DNA of 64,000 bases from Anthoceros angustus (taxonomy: Eukaryota; Streptophyta; Anthocerotopsida; Anthocerotales; Anthocerotaceae): assembly GCA_010909165.1 (NCBI GenBank), contig MU008176.1, positions 798,856 to 862,855 on the forward strand, written 5' to 3'. Below, piece after piece: positions 46,400 through 58,210 of this stretch. The notes beneath the pieces are model-generated. The model ran no database searches. It was not told the origin of the DNA and saw only the letters and a program-made list of their open reading frames with translations. The stretch's first letter is position 1. Each line of letters starts with the position of its first letter. The position numbers and the translations under genes are program-made.

Positions 46400-48330
46400 C
46401 AAGGAAAAAAACCATAGGCCAAGGACGTTTCTTTTATAAATACCTTTGCCTACTAACATCTTGACTTATTTTCACACCACACTCGACCAAAAAAACAAAA
46501 AAAACACTTCAAGGCACATCCCAACAAGGGGTTTCCGAGTCCAGATCGTTTACATACTCCCCTTCTCACTTGTTGGCGTCCTCGTCAACTTAGGTATAAT
46601 ACTTCTTGATCCTCCACCCGTTAACCCGGGTTGGTAGTGGAGGTCCACTTAACTCTTGCAGCTGTACGGATCCATTGGCGAAGACTTCGAGAACTCTATA
46701 TGGCCCCATCCATCGAAGGTGGAGCCCGCTTCGCCTGAATATCCTGCATAACAATCAATGCTGGTTCCCTATCCTCGGTGTGTTTAGCGAAGCCGACCAG
46801 GCGCTCCATTTGACTCTCCTCTACTGCCATGCGGTTAGATTCCTGGATGCGCAGGGTAGGAATTTCAAACTCAACAGGCATTACCGGAGAATGGCCGTAG
46901 GTGAGGTAGTACGGTGTTTGTTGCGTTGTTATTTTTCTTACCTGTCCACATGCGCGAGCGGAGTGAAGCTTGAGATCCAAATCATACGATATTCCACCGT
47001 TAGTTTGTTGAGGATCCACAAAAGCCCATTCGCTTCTCCGTGAGCCCATTCGCCTTTGGATTATAAGGAGTCGCCTGTATGAACGTTGAAGTATATCGTC
47101 ATATGGGAAATGACTTCATTGTGACGTGGGCCTACATTGACGACGGTTCAAGGGACAACTAGTGTAGTGTAACTGTTCATAGAGGAACGGCCACCACATG
47201 AGCCGTGGTCTCACAGAGTGCCCGGCCTCCACCATCTGGCGATGCAATAGTCGGTGGCCACTAGGATATATTGGTTTTGTCGCGTTTTCGTCTTTGGCTG
47301 GATAGGGCCAACAAAATCTATTCCCCATTTCTCGAATGGCGCCAGGGCCAATATCAGAACCATGGGCCATTGGGTGGTTGCAGATGGTTTTCCAACCCTC
47401 TGACAGGCGTCGCAACATTTTACAAAGTCCTTAGCGTCCTGATGCATGGTTTGCCACCAATACCCTGTTTCGAGCAGCTTTTTGCACGTGATATGTGCTG
47501 CAAAATGTCCCCCCGCTTCTCCTTCGTGCATCTCTGTCAGCACTCGAATAATCTGTTCTCCTGTCACCCACAACCTCTCCGTCCATCCGGTCCGATTGTA
47601 CAATTGTTGCGCTCGTACAAAGAACGCGAATAGTGCACAATGCTGGCTGGGTCTCGAAGATCGGTGGTATTCTTCCTGCGTTTTAAACTCAAGCATCTCC
47701 GCGTGGGTGGGCCTGGTGTACCCTGCCCTCCCCTTCTCATTTCCTGCCGAACCGCCATTGGCCTTCGCCTTATGATTCGGCCGTGCCGCTTCCCCCTCTA
47801 ACTCTGCCGCGAACAAAGCTTCATCGGGAAAATCGTCGTTCTGGTCCTGTGTAACCACCTCCATCTTCAGCCTTGATATGTAATCTGCATTCACATGCTT
47901 ACTACCCTCCCTTGTCTCTACCGTGAACGTGAATTCCTGCAGTAGCAGAATCCATCTTGCGATGCGTCCGGACAGGTCAGTTTTGTTTACCAGGTGTTTG
48001 AGGGCGAAGTGGTCGACATGGAAGACGAACTCGTAGGATAGCAAATAGTGACGGAACTTGCGAACCGAGTATACCATTCCTAGCGCCTCCCTTTCGGTGG
48101 TAGTATATTTCCTTTCTGCATCAGTGAGCTGTCTTCCTGCATAATAAATTGGGTAATCATGCTTCTTGTCATCCCTCTGGCTTAGAATGGTTCCGATTGC
48201 ATAACGCTCACAAACACATGGAATTCTTGCTCCGGCCTACCGCATGGGTGCCGTGGATCGTGGTGGTTTGAAGGTCATCAGGGCTCCTCTCGCTCCTCCG
48301 CCCACTCCCACTCCCCGAGGGGCCACAATA
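46400..48330 (-). pseudogene. Ty3/gypsy RNase H and integrase, reverse orientation, period 2
   Basis: The minus-strand frame 48077-47211 (288 aa) carries FHVDHFALKHLVNKTDLSGR and KHVNADYISRLK (gypsy RNase H end). An H2C2 zinc-binding integrase domain follows (GGHFAAHITCKK...CCDACQRVGKP), then the integrase core start (KWGIDFVGPIQPKT, first catalytic Asp). A second frame (47049-46696) continues with LTYGHSPVMPVEF and VGFAKHTEDREPALIVMQ, typical of the region after the gypsy integrase core. Near 46620 the minus strand reads RVNGWRIKKYY, the usual gypsy polyprotein end, and the remainder to 46400 is probably 3' untranslated region and part of an LTR. Reverse transcriptase, protease and gag are missing. 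Confidence 0.88.
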
Positions 48331-49830
48331 GACTCACTAAAAGGAGGGGAGGAAAGAATTTTCGTGCTTGTTCGGGTTTTGTCCCACACAACGAGAAGGA
48401 ATGCAATTAAGGCATTGCTTGTCCTACTCAAAACCTCGGTCAGGGTCGGGTTACGGGGGAAACGGCCCTAAATGTCTCAAGTCTAGAGATCCATCGGTAG
48501 ATTTATACACTTATCTTACATGATCACTATTAGCGACCTTTGTGAGCCAGTTAGGGGGTTAGCCTAATCCTCTTTACTTGGCCTACCAACCTTTATTTAT
48601 ATGCTAGTGAGTTGCGACGAGAAAAATCTTCTCCTCCTAATTTCAGACAAAAGATTTGGTTTCAGTGGTGCCCATGCACACGACTTAACCTTCGTAGATG
48701 TGTCTCTTGCACCCATGGCACCTCTACTTCACCCTGTGAGACATCTTTCACAAATACGAGACACTTATCAATATATTTCTCGCTTTTATTTCGAGATAAC
48801 TAAACTTAGTATTCATATATGATTGATATTCCTATCGATATTTTCTAAGCAAGCATGTGCCCCTGTCCTACTTCTTGTTATACTTAAATATTTTGTATCG
48901 ACTAGAAACAATGCTTAAATCAAAATTGAAAGGCAACAAATATATCGATATAGTATCACTTGGATTACGCTAGATTACACCAGCCTAAAGCCTTCTCGTA
49001 GACTATCTCAAGCTTTCATGTTGTCAGATTGCCTCCTTAGAAGCCCTACACATTAGAGGATTCTCAGTCTTTGAAAGCTCGTAAACCAAGTAGTTTCCGA
49101 GTTGCTTCCAAGCCATAATTGGATTGGGAAGGTCAAAGACAAAGAATTTCACAACTGAAGAAAACTCCTCGAACTTCCTACCAATGTAAAACAATCCTTC
49201 ATCAGTAAACAGCATCGGACACTCCTAGATAGCATGACTATGATAGCAGAGTCCCTCCTTGGCCCAAGGCAATATTATCTTGATTACAGGGGAGGCGCCC
49301 TCGACTACGGTGACGCCCAAGAAAATATTGCCTCCTTCTGAAGTTCATGACTCTCCTTTCTTTGCATCCCCATTCGACGCCTTTCTGCGGCACTCAAGGG
49401 GATGCAAAGAAGAAAGGAAACAAAGAGTTGCCGAGGATCCTTGTCAATAGGAGGAAGACCTTATGCGAGCAAAGGAGAAGAATGGCCCATGGAGTATCCG
49501 CGATGTCATCCTCAACATCCACGGCTCTTTGTTAGCTTAGTCGATGAGCTCGTCCACTTTGTCGATCACTACTTGCCTGTTGCCGGCCTCGACTTGCTTC
49601 TTTCCCAGAGCACCTCCCCGCACCTCTTCCTTCTATCTCTTCACCATTCAAGAACTTCTTGGCCACGGATTGTTGCTTTGGGGTCTCACCCTCACGAACT
49701 CTCGCAATCTTAGTTCTCGTATTTTCCTCGCAGTTTAGGTCGTGAGCGTCTTCTCCTCGGTCTGCTTTTTTTAGTGTACTATTATTTTGAGTTGATATAA
49801 AATCGACACAAGCTCTTCACTGAAAAAAAA
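48331..49830. other. AT-rich connecting module, period 2
   Basis: Counterpart of 33091-34570. It holds the identical 63-codon ORF (49024-49215), the decayed hairpins and a run of A at about 49822-49838. Confidence 0.55.
49024..49215 (-). CDS. conserved 63-aa hypothetical protein or exon, period 2
   Basis: Residue-for-residue identical to the frame at 33739-33930. The function is unknown; see that entry for description. Confidence 0.4.
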   Translation of the reverse strand: MLFTDEGLFYIGRKFEEFSSVVKFFVFDLPNPIMAWKQLGNYLVYELSKTENPLMCRASKEAI

Positions 49831-49839
49831 AAAAAAAAC

Positions 49840-51302
49840 TTAGAACTCCATAGAATTTGGAGAGGGGCCTATTTTCTCTTTTGACTCTTTGTCGTTCCAC
49901 GACTCGAAGATCTTATAATCGTTACCGTAAAAATTATAACCATGTGGAGGACAAAGCTCAATATCGATCCATCTGGTCCTTGCTTCTAGTTCACTATTGG
50001 TCATTTCTTCCAATGAGGTATTGGTCATTTGCACTAATGAACTATTGGTCAGCTTCCCGTGAACTGGTCATTTGCCCCGTGGAACTTGGTCATTTGATCA
50101 GAATGAATTGTTGATTATTTGTTCCAATAATGAACTTGTGCTCATTTGTTCTAGTGAATTGTACTGATCTGAAAGAAGATTCAATTCGTCTAGTGACCTA
50201 TACTCATCTAAAAGAAAATTTTCCACTTCCACATTACAATCCGATATCATTCACCAATCATACATATTTTCTCATTACTGGGAATGTTGTAAGACCTTAT
50301 TTATTACTTCGAGGTTGACAATGCCATATCATTCGTGCTTCTAGCAAACAAAGTGGTCCCTCGCTTGATATACATTTGTTGGTGTCTCAATTTGAAATAA
50401 CAAGCTCTTCTTGGACTTTTTCCTCGAGTTGCACATTATTGAATGACGCAAATCCTAATTTGTGACTCTCAGCTCCTACTGTTGCAGCAATTGTCTTCTT
50501 ATTTTTGGACCCTTTTGGACGTCCTCGACCTCGGCGTAGAGGTTTTGATTCTTCAAGTTCCACTACCAGATCGGCAATGATATTTGTTTTCACTTCTTTC
50601 CTATCATACTTGAGTCCATGAAATCTATGTCTAGCACCTTCTTTAGCAAGAGTCTTCTTATTTTTGGACCCCTTAGGACGTCCACGAGGTCGAGGCATTG
50701 GTCTCTCTTTCTCATTGTTCGTTGAATCTGGCTCTTCTCTTTCACACTTACCGCCTGTTTTGAGTCCTTGAAATCTACGTGCAGTGGCTTTGAACTTATT
50801 TTTGGATCCTTTTGGACGTCCCCGAGGTCGAGGCTTTGGTCTTTCTTCCCGCTCAATTGAATCATCTTCAACTTCCCTTTCAATATTTTTGCTGGATGTT
50901 TTGGATCCTTGAAATCCATGTGCAGTAGCTTCTATTGCGATAGAATCTTTATTTTTGGATCCTAAACTTAGACTTCTCTGGCGTTGAGGCATGGGTGTGT
51001 ATTCTTCATCGCTTACATCATCGTCCTCCTCATTTGAATTATCGTTCTTGTCGTTTTGATCATCGTCCTCGTCACTTGAATAATCATCGCCCGCCGATTG
51101 AATAATCATCGCCCTTGTCGCTTGAATAATCGCTGTCCTTGTCGCTAAATAATCGCCGCCGCTTGCTCATATCATTGTCCTCATCCCTTGAATAATTATC
51201 GTCCATGTTGCTTGAATCATTGTCCTCCTTGGTTGTAACTCCGATCATCTTTAAATTATTTCTCTTTATCTTCTTTGGTGTCTCCATCTTGAACAAAGAC
51301 AT
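49840..51302 (-). CDS. acidic AT-hook repeat protein, period 2 (frame-broken at both ends)
   Basis: The middle is open for 240 codons (51109-50387). It contains an acidic stretch, SLSLGSKNKDS, and three intact AT-hooks: PRPRGRPKGSKNK at about 50840-50800, the same at about 50700-50660 and RRGRGRPKGSKNKK at about 50540-50500. Between hooks, similar 40-residue segments recur (ATAHGFQGSK, ATARRFQGLK, GARHRFHGLK), so the hook-bearing unit itself is a tandem repeat. The N-terminal acidic part (51302-51084) and the Asn/Gln-rich C-terminal part (50034-49840) are in other frames. AT-hook arrays joined to an acidic domain are typical of chromatin-associated or transcription-activating proteins. I cannot assign a family. 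Confidence 0.6.
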
Positions 51303-51366
51303 GACATCACGACATACTCAAATAAAATGGGTGACCATTCGGGTTAGATGAGAACATTGTTTCAAA

Positions 51367-54300
51367 GCTCCATTGCAATCTCACACTCTATGCTTCCACA
51401 TCAACTCTATAAACGCCGAATGGTTTAAAGACCTCGACGCTAAAAGCATGGCTCCGTGATGCTCACCAAATTTTAAAGCTTTTATGGCCTTCTCAAGAAG
51501 GATGCGAGCTAGTCTTCTTATATTGCGATAGAAACCTCACATAAAGCAATTGCTAAGTAGTTTATAAAGCAAAGGGGCTAAGTAACATTTTCAACCTAAT
51601 AAAAGTAAAGTACAATCCTCTAGAAAATACATAGTACGACTAGACATATATACCATGATTCCAAATATATGCCTACTTAATAGTGTACCGCCATAAGTAA
51701 CTTTTCTTTTCTTCCTTATTACTTATATGTTCTATTGAAGGTTTGTTCTAAAAATATTATCTACTAGCTATACTATCTATATAAAATTCCAAAGTTGCTA
51801 GCTACATAAATAAAGTTCTCACTTTCAATTGCTAATGTTAGTTTTAGAACCCTTTTTCTGGAGGCTTCATATAATTTTGCATATTCTTTTCTCCCTCATA
51901 ATTTCTAAGTATCCTTACGATAGGTGAATTTCTTTAAACGACGGATAATAATATAGAGTTCAAAGACAAGAGTGGATGTTGAGATTCAAACTCTACCGAT
52001 ATGGAAGAAGGTGACTCAAAAGATGGCACTTTTACTCATGCCATATAACTAACATGATTATGGAAAGTATGTAGAAGTTATGGGAACGTCTAATTGCGGC
52101 CAATAGCAAGTAGATGGAAATTGCACAATATATATTCTTTCACGAGATGTGGAGGATGATTTGAATAATAATATAGAATTCAAAGACAAGAGTGGATGTC
52201 GAGATTCAAGTTCTACCATATGGAAGAGGTGGTTCACGACTCAAAAGATGGCACTTTTCACTCATGTAGTGGTATAACTAATATGATTATGGAAAGTATG
52301 TAGAAGTTATGGGAACGCGTTTGGTGCGGTGGCCAATAGCAAGTAGATGGAAATTGCACACATATTCTTGCGCTTCTGGAGATATGAGGACGATTTGAAT
52401 AATAATATAGAGTTCAAAGACAAGAGTGGATACCGATCCAAGCTCACACACATATGGAAGGGGTGGTGACTTAAAAAATGGCACTTTACTCATGTCATGG
52501 TATAAAAACGTTCTGTAGAAAGGGGTTTCTCTTGAAACCCCTTTTTGCACACCGACGTGGCCGGACACACTTGAAAAATCCGCACTATAATCGCCTTTTT
52601 GGTATTTCTCTGCGGACATGTCACCCGCAACCTTTTGAATAATTGTTTTGATACGCGTTATTTGAGATTGTAGATTGCAAATGCGTGGCAAAACCAAAGT
52701 CTTATTCTTGTTCGGCTTTTTCTTTCAAGTTGACACAAAATTGCAAACTTGCGCGCACTACATCTAAAGTCAGCCTCCAACACAGCATTGAAGTGTTGAC
52801 GATACAAACGCGTTTAGAGTTTTTAGGGCTTGCTGTAATTTTTGGTGTGCAAACGCACAAACCTTTCATTCATACCATCAATCCTAAGACTATACTCTCG
52901 CTGGAATTTTACAGGACTTTGTTTCTTAGACATTGGGACAATAATATCTTCGTTGACTTGATGCTCTTGATCCAGCGTGCGGTCACGAGAATGAGAGTGG
53001 CATGGTCGCACTTGAGTTGGCCTACGCCAAACGTCTCAAGATTCAAAAGATGCAAAAGGTTCTCACTACTAGTTCAAAGTTTTAACTACTAGAAAAAGAT
53101 GAGGGCTAAGTAAATATAAGAACATATCCACATTAGGGAGGTGCACAAAAAGGTTGAAAACGTCAAAGGACCATTTAAATCAACAAAATATCAAAAAATA
53201 CCAAAATTTCAAAATATCAAAATTTTAGGGTAAGTGCACTTGCCTCAAAAATTGGAATTTTTGGGATTTTTAAATTTTTCTTTGGATGAACTGTCTGAAT
53301 GCACTAGGAGGCATGAACCATATGGAGTTCATGCTCCTAGGCCCTTCTTGACCTTGGGTGCGCGACAAGTGTGAGAACTTGGGCCCCTTGCCCCACAGTG
53401 TGCACACAAGTGCGCGCTGGCCCCTTTCTGCGTGCGCACAAGTGCACGCGTGGCCTCCTGCCCCTTGGTGCATGCACTTGTTCACCCGCCTGGGCCCCTG
53501 GCATATTTGATGATAACCCGATTAGGTCACCGTAGAAAGGGCAGTAAAGGATAAAAAGGGATAGGGTGTTCTTTGTCGATTAGGGCATAGGATAGATATG
53601 AGAGCGGTCTAGGTGAACCTCCGCCGATGTCTACTACTAGTTATTTTGTTGGGAGTTCGAGATCCTCGGACCTCCAAAGGACATGTTTCCCCATTAGAAG
53701 ATCATTTTTCGCGTTCTTTTTGCTGTGCGGCGCGCAAGTTTATAGCATTGTGAGCACGCACTTATGCGCGCCTAGGTCTCCTAATACAAAACATAGAGAA
53801 CCACACAAATGCGACTACGGACATGGCGAAATTATGGAACAATGAGGTCATTGACCCTTCATCACGCCGACTAAATCGCCATGAATTAGAAGGCGCTAGC
53901 TGTAAATGACTTGAGTGGCACCGGAGGAATGCCGACCGATGGATGAACACCTACAAAAACAACAAAACCAAACCAAGTTGAGTTTTCGGCAAATAGGTTG
54001 GGTTTTTACCAAAACCCTTTGACAGAGAAACCCCTTTTCTACGTACGTTGTATAACTAATATGGTTGTGGAAAGTATGTAGAAGTTATGGGAACGCCTAA
54101 TTGCAGGCAATAGCAAGTAGATTGAATTGCACAATTCATATATTCTCGCGCCGGGAGATGTGGTGTTTAACCCTATCCTCTGACTCAAAGAAACACAACT
54201 AGAAAAATTCTAAGGATGTAGTGAAGGGATGTCATCCGACAAGATCACTATAATGAGTCCCCGACATTTCTTTCTTATGCTGAATTTCAGCTCTTTATAG

Positions 54301-54770
54301 TATTGAGCATGCTTTGATGTTTCCCACAGCCTTATTACGGCCGTTATTACTAACCAACATAGGGCCGCCTATCCGTCATCGCAAGGCACTTTGTAATTTG
54401 TACCCTACACAAGTATGGCCACTAGTGCAAAGCATGACGTGAGCCATGTGTTCAATTGATGGCCCGGCGTGCTCGCCCAATGCGCATGTGGAAGACCACA
54501 TGTACACTAACCCCTCTAAGTGCCGGATGAGCGATTTTTTTTTTTGGAGTGTGTTTGTTTGGCAGTGTCTTGAGAATCGGCCGGTAAGGTCTTTTTATGC
54601 AGGAATGGTCCTTGGCCCTTGGTGATAATAATTTTATTTTATTTTTGGACCTTAGTTCTCGACTCCGGATATGTAAGTCGGAAATAGAGTCCTTGGGTTT
54701 TGTAGTGTAGAAATAAGAAAGTGTCTATATATGTTAGGGGTACTACAACACCGATTCTTGTGATCAGAGG
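51367..54770. other. AT-rich module of array period 3
   Basis: It has three copies of the sub-repeat (starts 51939, 52158, 52391), the minisatellite at about 53380-53490 and a fragment of the sub-repeat at about 54050-54160. No gene is called; the short frames of periods 1 and 2 are not kept open. Confidence 0.6.
51939..52510 (+). repeat. sub-repeat, three copies
   Basis: Same unit as at 20536-21350 and 36681-37250. The first interval (219 bp) is shorter through small deletions. Confidence 0.88.
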
Positions 54771-57260
54771 TGGCAGTTCCACCGAGCAGGGGCGTCTGAG
54801 TTTACAACCCTAGTGGCGGGCGGGGTGCCCATCGGGCAATGGCGAGAGGACACACCCCGCCGCAGTCGCGAATTTCGAGCCGGGGCGTCGGGCGGGCTGC
54901 AGCCAGGCTGGCGCGCATGCTGCTTCTGGTAGTCTACTTTATGCGGTAGGGCGCGTCGTCAGTCGGAGCAGTGTGGCCAGGAGGAGGAAACCGTAGTAGC
55001 GAAGGAGGAAAAGGCGAGACAAGGCGCCGAGGAGTGGAGGAGGCGTGCGGCGGTGGTGTTCCTTTTACGACCAGCGTTTGCGGTGGGTCGGGTTCTTTTC
55101 TTTTAGAAACAAGGAGAAAGGGAGATGGCGCCATGCGGCGAAATCCACCATGCATGGTGGCCCATGGACCCTTTGGAAGGTGAGGCAACGGCACAGTGCG
55201 GGGAGCTGGTGGGTTTATGGAGAAGAAATGGTGTTCTGACGGGACATTGGTGCAAGTCGTGACAATTGAGAAGTGCAAGAGAGGGAGGCGCGAGAAGAGG
55301 CATAAGCGGGATTTGGGACTCTTTCGAGGCATGTATGGAGGATGGAAGCTTGGTGACCCCCGGAGAAGACCACGAGGCTGCGCTCATGAAACTGGAGAAG
55401 TGAGAGGTGAACAATGGATGGGTGACTCTCGCCAACTCGTGTCTGCTTGGTGGTGGGATTAGCCAAGTGGATTTGTGTTTCTGAGCGGAAGTTGGATCAT
55501 ATGGCGGACCACTTCTGGTCTTTCTTCATGAGGTGGTTAAGGGTACACAAATCGATTGAGGCGGATGATCTTTGAAAGAGCACTGTGAGGAGAGGCGAAT
55601 TTGCTCTCCCTTCCTCGGCCCTCCTTGATTTCACCTTTTCTAATTCATGTGTTCGCGCATTAAGTGTCTAGGAGTTGGGCGTATGCGCCCTTCATAGGCG
55701 GAAGCCGTCGGGGAACTCAAGGTAGAGAGGAGGAGTGTAAGGAGGATTAGGGAAGGATTCCAGTGATTGGGGTCGCCTCCCTAGAAGATTCGGATGAAGG
55801 TGGGGAGGTTTCCAAGGGCAAGCGGGCGGCGGTGAGCGGGGTCGGAAGAAGGAAGGGCCCCGGAAGAGGAACCCAGCTACACCTAGGGTCACCGGTGAAA
55901 TCGGCGAGAGCGGGTGAAGGAGGAGAAAATAAAGGGAAGCGACAAGTTGTTCCCTCTCGGTGCGGGGCCGCTGGGAGGGAGATTGGAGCGGATGAGAGTA
56001 GTGGCAAACCAACCCCTAGAAGAAGAGGGTTAGTTGCCAAGTCATGTGAGCTCGGAACATTTTAGCGACATTTCAGACCCGTCCGGTGAAGTGGAGCGGG
56101 TGACCGCCAGCGTCACGAGGTGTTGTGGAGGAATGGGCACAGGGGCAGCTTGAATCTGCAGGAGCCGACTTGACCATGGCTCGAGGCGGATCTCCTCGAC
56201 CAGTGCCATGGCTCTCACAGGTAGTGTCAGGCCAGCGGAAAAGTTGCTCAAGGAAAGTTGGAGAGCCTAGAGAACAAGGTGGCGGAGGGCCTTGAGGCAG
56301 AATCTGGCCCTATATAAGGCAGGGGAGGCTAAGGGCCATGTCCACGCAGGAGGCCTTAGTGAATCGGTCAAGGGGCGCATGCTACAATTGAGGAGCTTCA
56401 AGATGAGGTCTCGAGCCAGGAACAAATGGAGACAATGGCGCCTCTGGAGAATTCAAGTGGCGGAGATACAAGCGAGAGAGAGATGAAGCTAGGGCGGAGT
56501 CAAGAGGCGTGGCCAAGAAGGCGAGCCACACCGATGGCCAAGCCACCGTGGGAAAGCCACCACCACGGTGGCTAAGCCGACCGTCGCGGAAGAAGGAACG
56601 GTGGGGAAGTCACCGGGGAGGCCAGCTGAGTAGAATCGATCCCCGGGATTGGCTGGATTGTCCACGGAGAGGGTAAGAACCTCTGTAGCGAAGGCGTATT
56701 GTGCTACGGCGGATGAGGATGCTCATGTCACAGGCACGCATGGTGCTCACTCTAAATGTGTGGTTGTTGGGGCAGGGAGGCGGCGCACATCTTGGCCGCC
56801 CAGGCGTTTACGATGGTTCTTCCGAGCAGGAGCGGGGCCTACCCCAAGTGGTGATTAAGGAAATGGCGAGCGAGGCGGCGTGGAGGGAGCACAGTGTGGC
56901 ATCCGGCGATGAGGAGGCGGGAATAGGGCCAGGGCACAGCGGCGCCCATGGAAGGGCCGCAGCGGCAGTCGAGTGGAGGTTTTGGGAGAATCGCTCGGAT
57001 CGGGCGTGGCGGAGGCGGGCGAGGAACCCCCACCCGGGCAGGCTAGCGGCTTGGCAACGCAGGATTTAGAGGAGCGACATCGCGGGCCAAGGGTTTCTTT
57101 TTGGGGTTAGAGGATAGGATGTTTGAGGACCATGAGCCGTGGTTACCAGATTGGTAGGGCGAGCCCGTGGTAGTGGGCCATATTTTCTATGAACCTTGGT
57201 GAGGGGTGAGCTGTGGAATCCACGGTGGATGTATAAAGACCATTTTGAGTCTCTCTTAGC
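54770..57260. other. GC-rich coding-like block, period 3
   Basis: The most diverged of the three copies of this block. Phrases such as WTLWKVR and YGEEMVF recur, but frames are short. It is the same unclassified gag-like or LINE ORF1-like material as at 39470. Confidence 0.4.
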
Positions 57261-58022
57261 AGACAATTTCGGTGTGAACTTCCGTGTGTTGCTATACGTG
57301 AGGTTGGTTGAGACGTCGACTAACATCAAACTCGTTCGATGCACCGCCTTCTCGTCACAAGAAGGAAGATCACTGGATGGTCGAGGCGGAGTGGCCAAGC
57401 TCACGTGCTGGGCGGTGGAAATGGCCGGCCGTGGGAAGAGGTAGGAATTGCAGCGGAGGGGCTGGGCGGGCGGAAGGCAAATCTCCCAAGCCACAAGTAT
57501 TTTTCTTCTGTTCTTCCTTCCAAAAGCTGCCACCAGGTGTGTTTAATTCCAAGGAAGAGTGGCCCATGGCCCGAGGAGGGGTGCTGTGGCCCAGAGGGCC
57601 GTGTGGAGGAGGGGTCAGTGTGGCAGGAGTCTGTGCCCAGGAGGGCTATGGAGAGAGGAGTTGAGGCGTGTGGGTGGGATTGTGTGCGTGGGGGAAATGA
57701 ACGAGTGAGAAGGGTGAAGTGAGGTGGGCGGAAGCGGGAAACTGGCGGGAAAGTGGATGCTGGCCTCGAGGTCCGTGTGTCTAACCCCAAGGATCCGATC
57801 ACGGTTAACGAGCGGAAGGCGGGCGCATCGCGGGTGGGGCCCGCCATGATGGTTGAACCAGCCACTACGTGGTTCGACCAGCCACCGATGGTTGAGTCCT
57901 CCACGGTGGTGGGTTGGGGCATGGTAGCGGGATACGGAGAGGTAGTGATCGATCATGGTAGGGCTAGAGTCTGTAGTTTTAGAACAACTTGACACAAAAC
58001 CATTCCCTTGGGACCGAATCTT

Positions 58023-58210
58023 AGGACTATAACGACATAGAGGGGTGGCCTCTTTGCACCGGATGCAAAACCCTGTTCCACATTTTGGCGTCGGATCGAA
58101 TCCAAGTTACCCGCGTGGATAGAGGAATACTTACCACTATACTACAACGACATAGAGGGTAAATGTGGCCTCTTTGCACCTTCGGATGCAAAACCCCGTT
58201 CCACAATGTG
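58023..58210 (+). repeat. direct repeat flanking the tRNA-like sequence
   Basis: About 55 bases from ACGACATAGAGG through GGCCTCTTTGCACC and GGATGCAAAACCC to GTTCCACA occur at about 58031-58082 and again at about 58147-58205, on either side of the tRNA-like sequence. The repeat includes the tRNA 5' end, so a tRNA-plus-flank unit of about 115 bases appears to have been duplicated and one tRNA copy truncated. Confidence 0.75.
58086..58151 (-). tRNA. tRNA-Asp-like pseudogene
   Basis: The minus strand starts GTCGTTGTAGTATAGTGGTA, as in plant nuclear tRNA-Asp, keeps the D arm and the right half of the anticodon stem (ACGCGGG), and has a T-loop GATTCGATCC. The anticodon loop (CTATCCAC instead of CTGTCAC) has no clear GTC, and the 3' half of the acceptor stem is shortened. 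The total is 66 bases against the usual 72-73. It ends in GCCA, so a CCA appears to be encoded, which plant nuclear tRNA genes do not have. It is either a retroposed mature tRNA that decayed, or a gene damaged by sequence errors. Confidence 0.65.

Larger units (their letters stand above)
36105..51366. repeat. large tandem array, period 2 (15.3 kb)
   Basis: Same order of modules as period 1: AT-rich part 36105 to about 39470, GC-rich block to 43733, copia element 2 from 43734, gypsy fragment about 46400-48330, AT-rich stretch, AT-hook ORF 49840-51302. Its copia gag/protease and the middle of its AT-hook ORF are more intact than in period 1. Other parts, such as the N-terminus of the AT-hook ORF and the hairpin region, are more intact in period 1. 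Confidence 0.9.

Noticed and set aside
46254-46637. Short plus-strand frames after the copia protease as remaining pol
   Set aside because: Only the first few residues (TSAVDSLNL) fit a pre-integrase region. The rest is the reversed gypsy end read on the wrong strand.
57339-57922. Several 110-170 codon frames on both strands as genes
   Set aside because: Mutually overlapping frames in GC-rich sequence, Pro/Ser/Arg-rich by composition, no domain.
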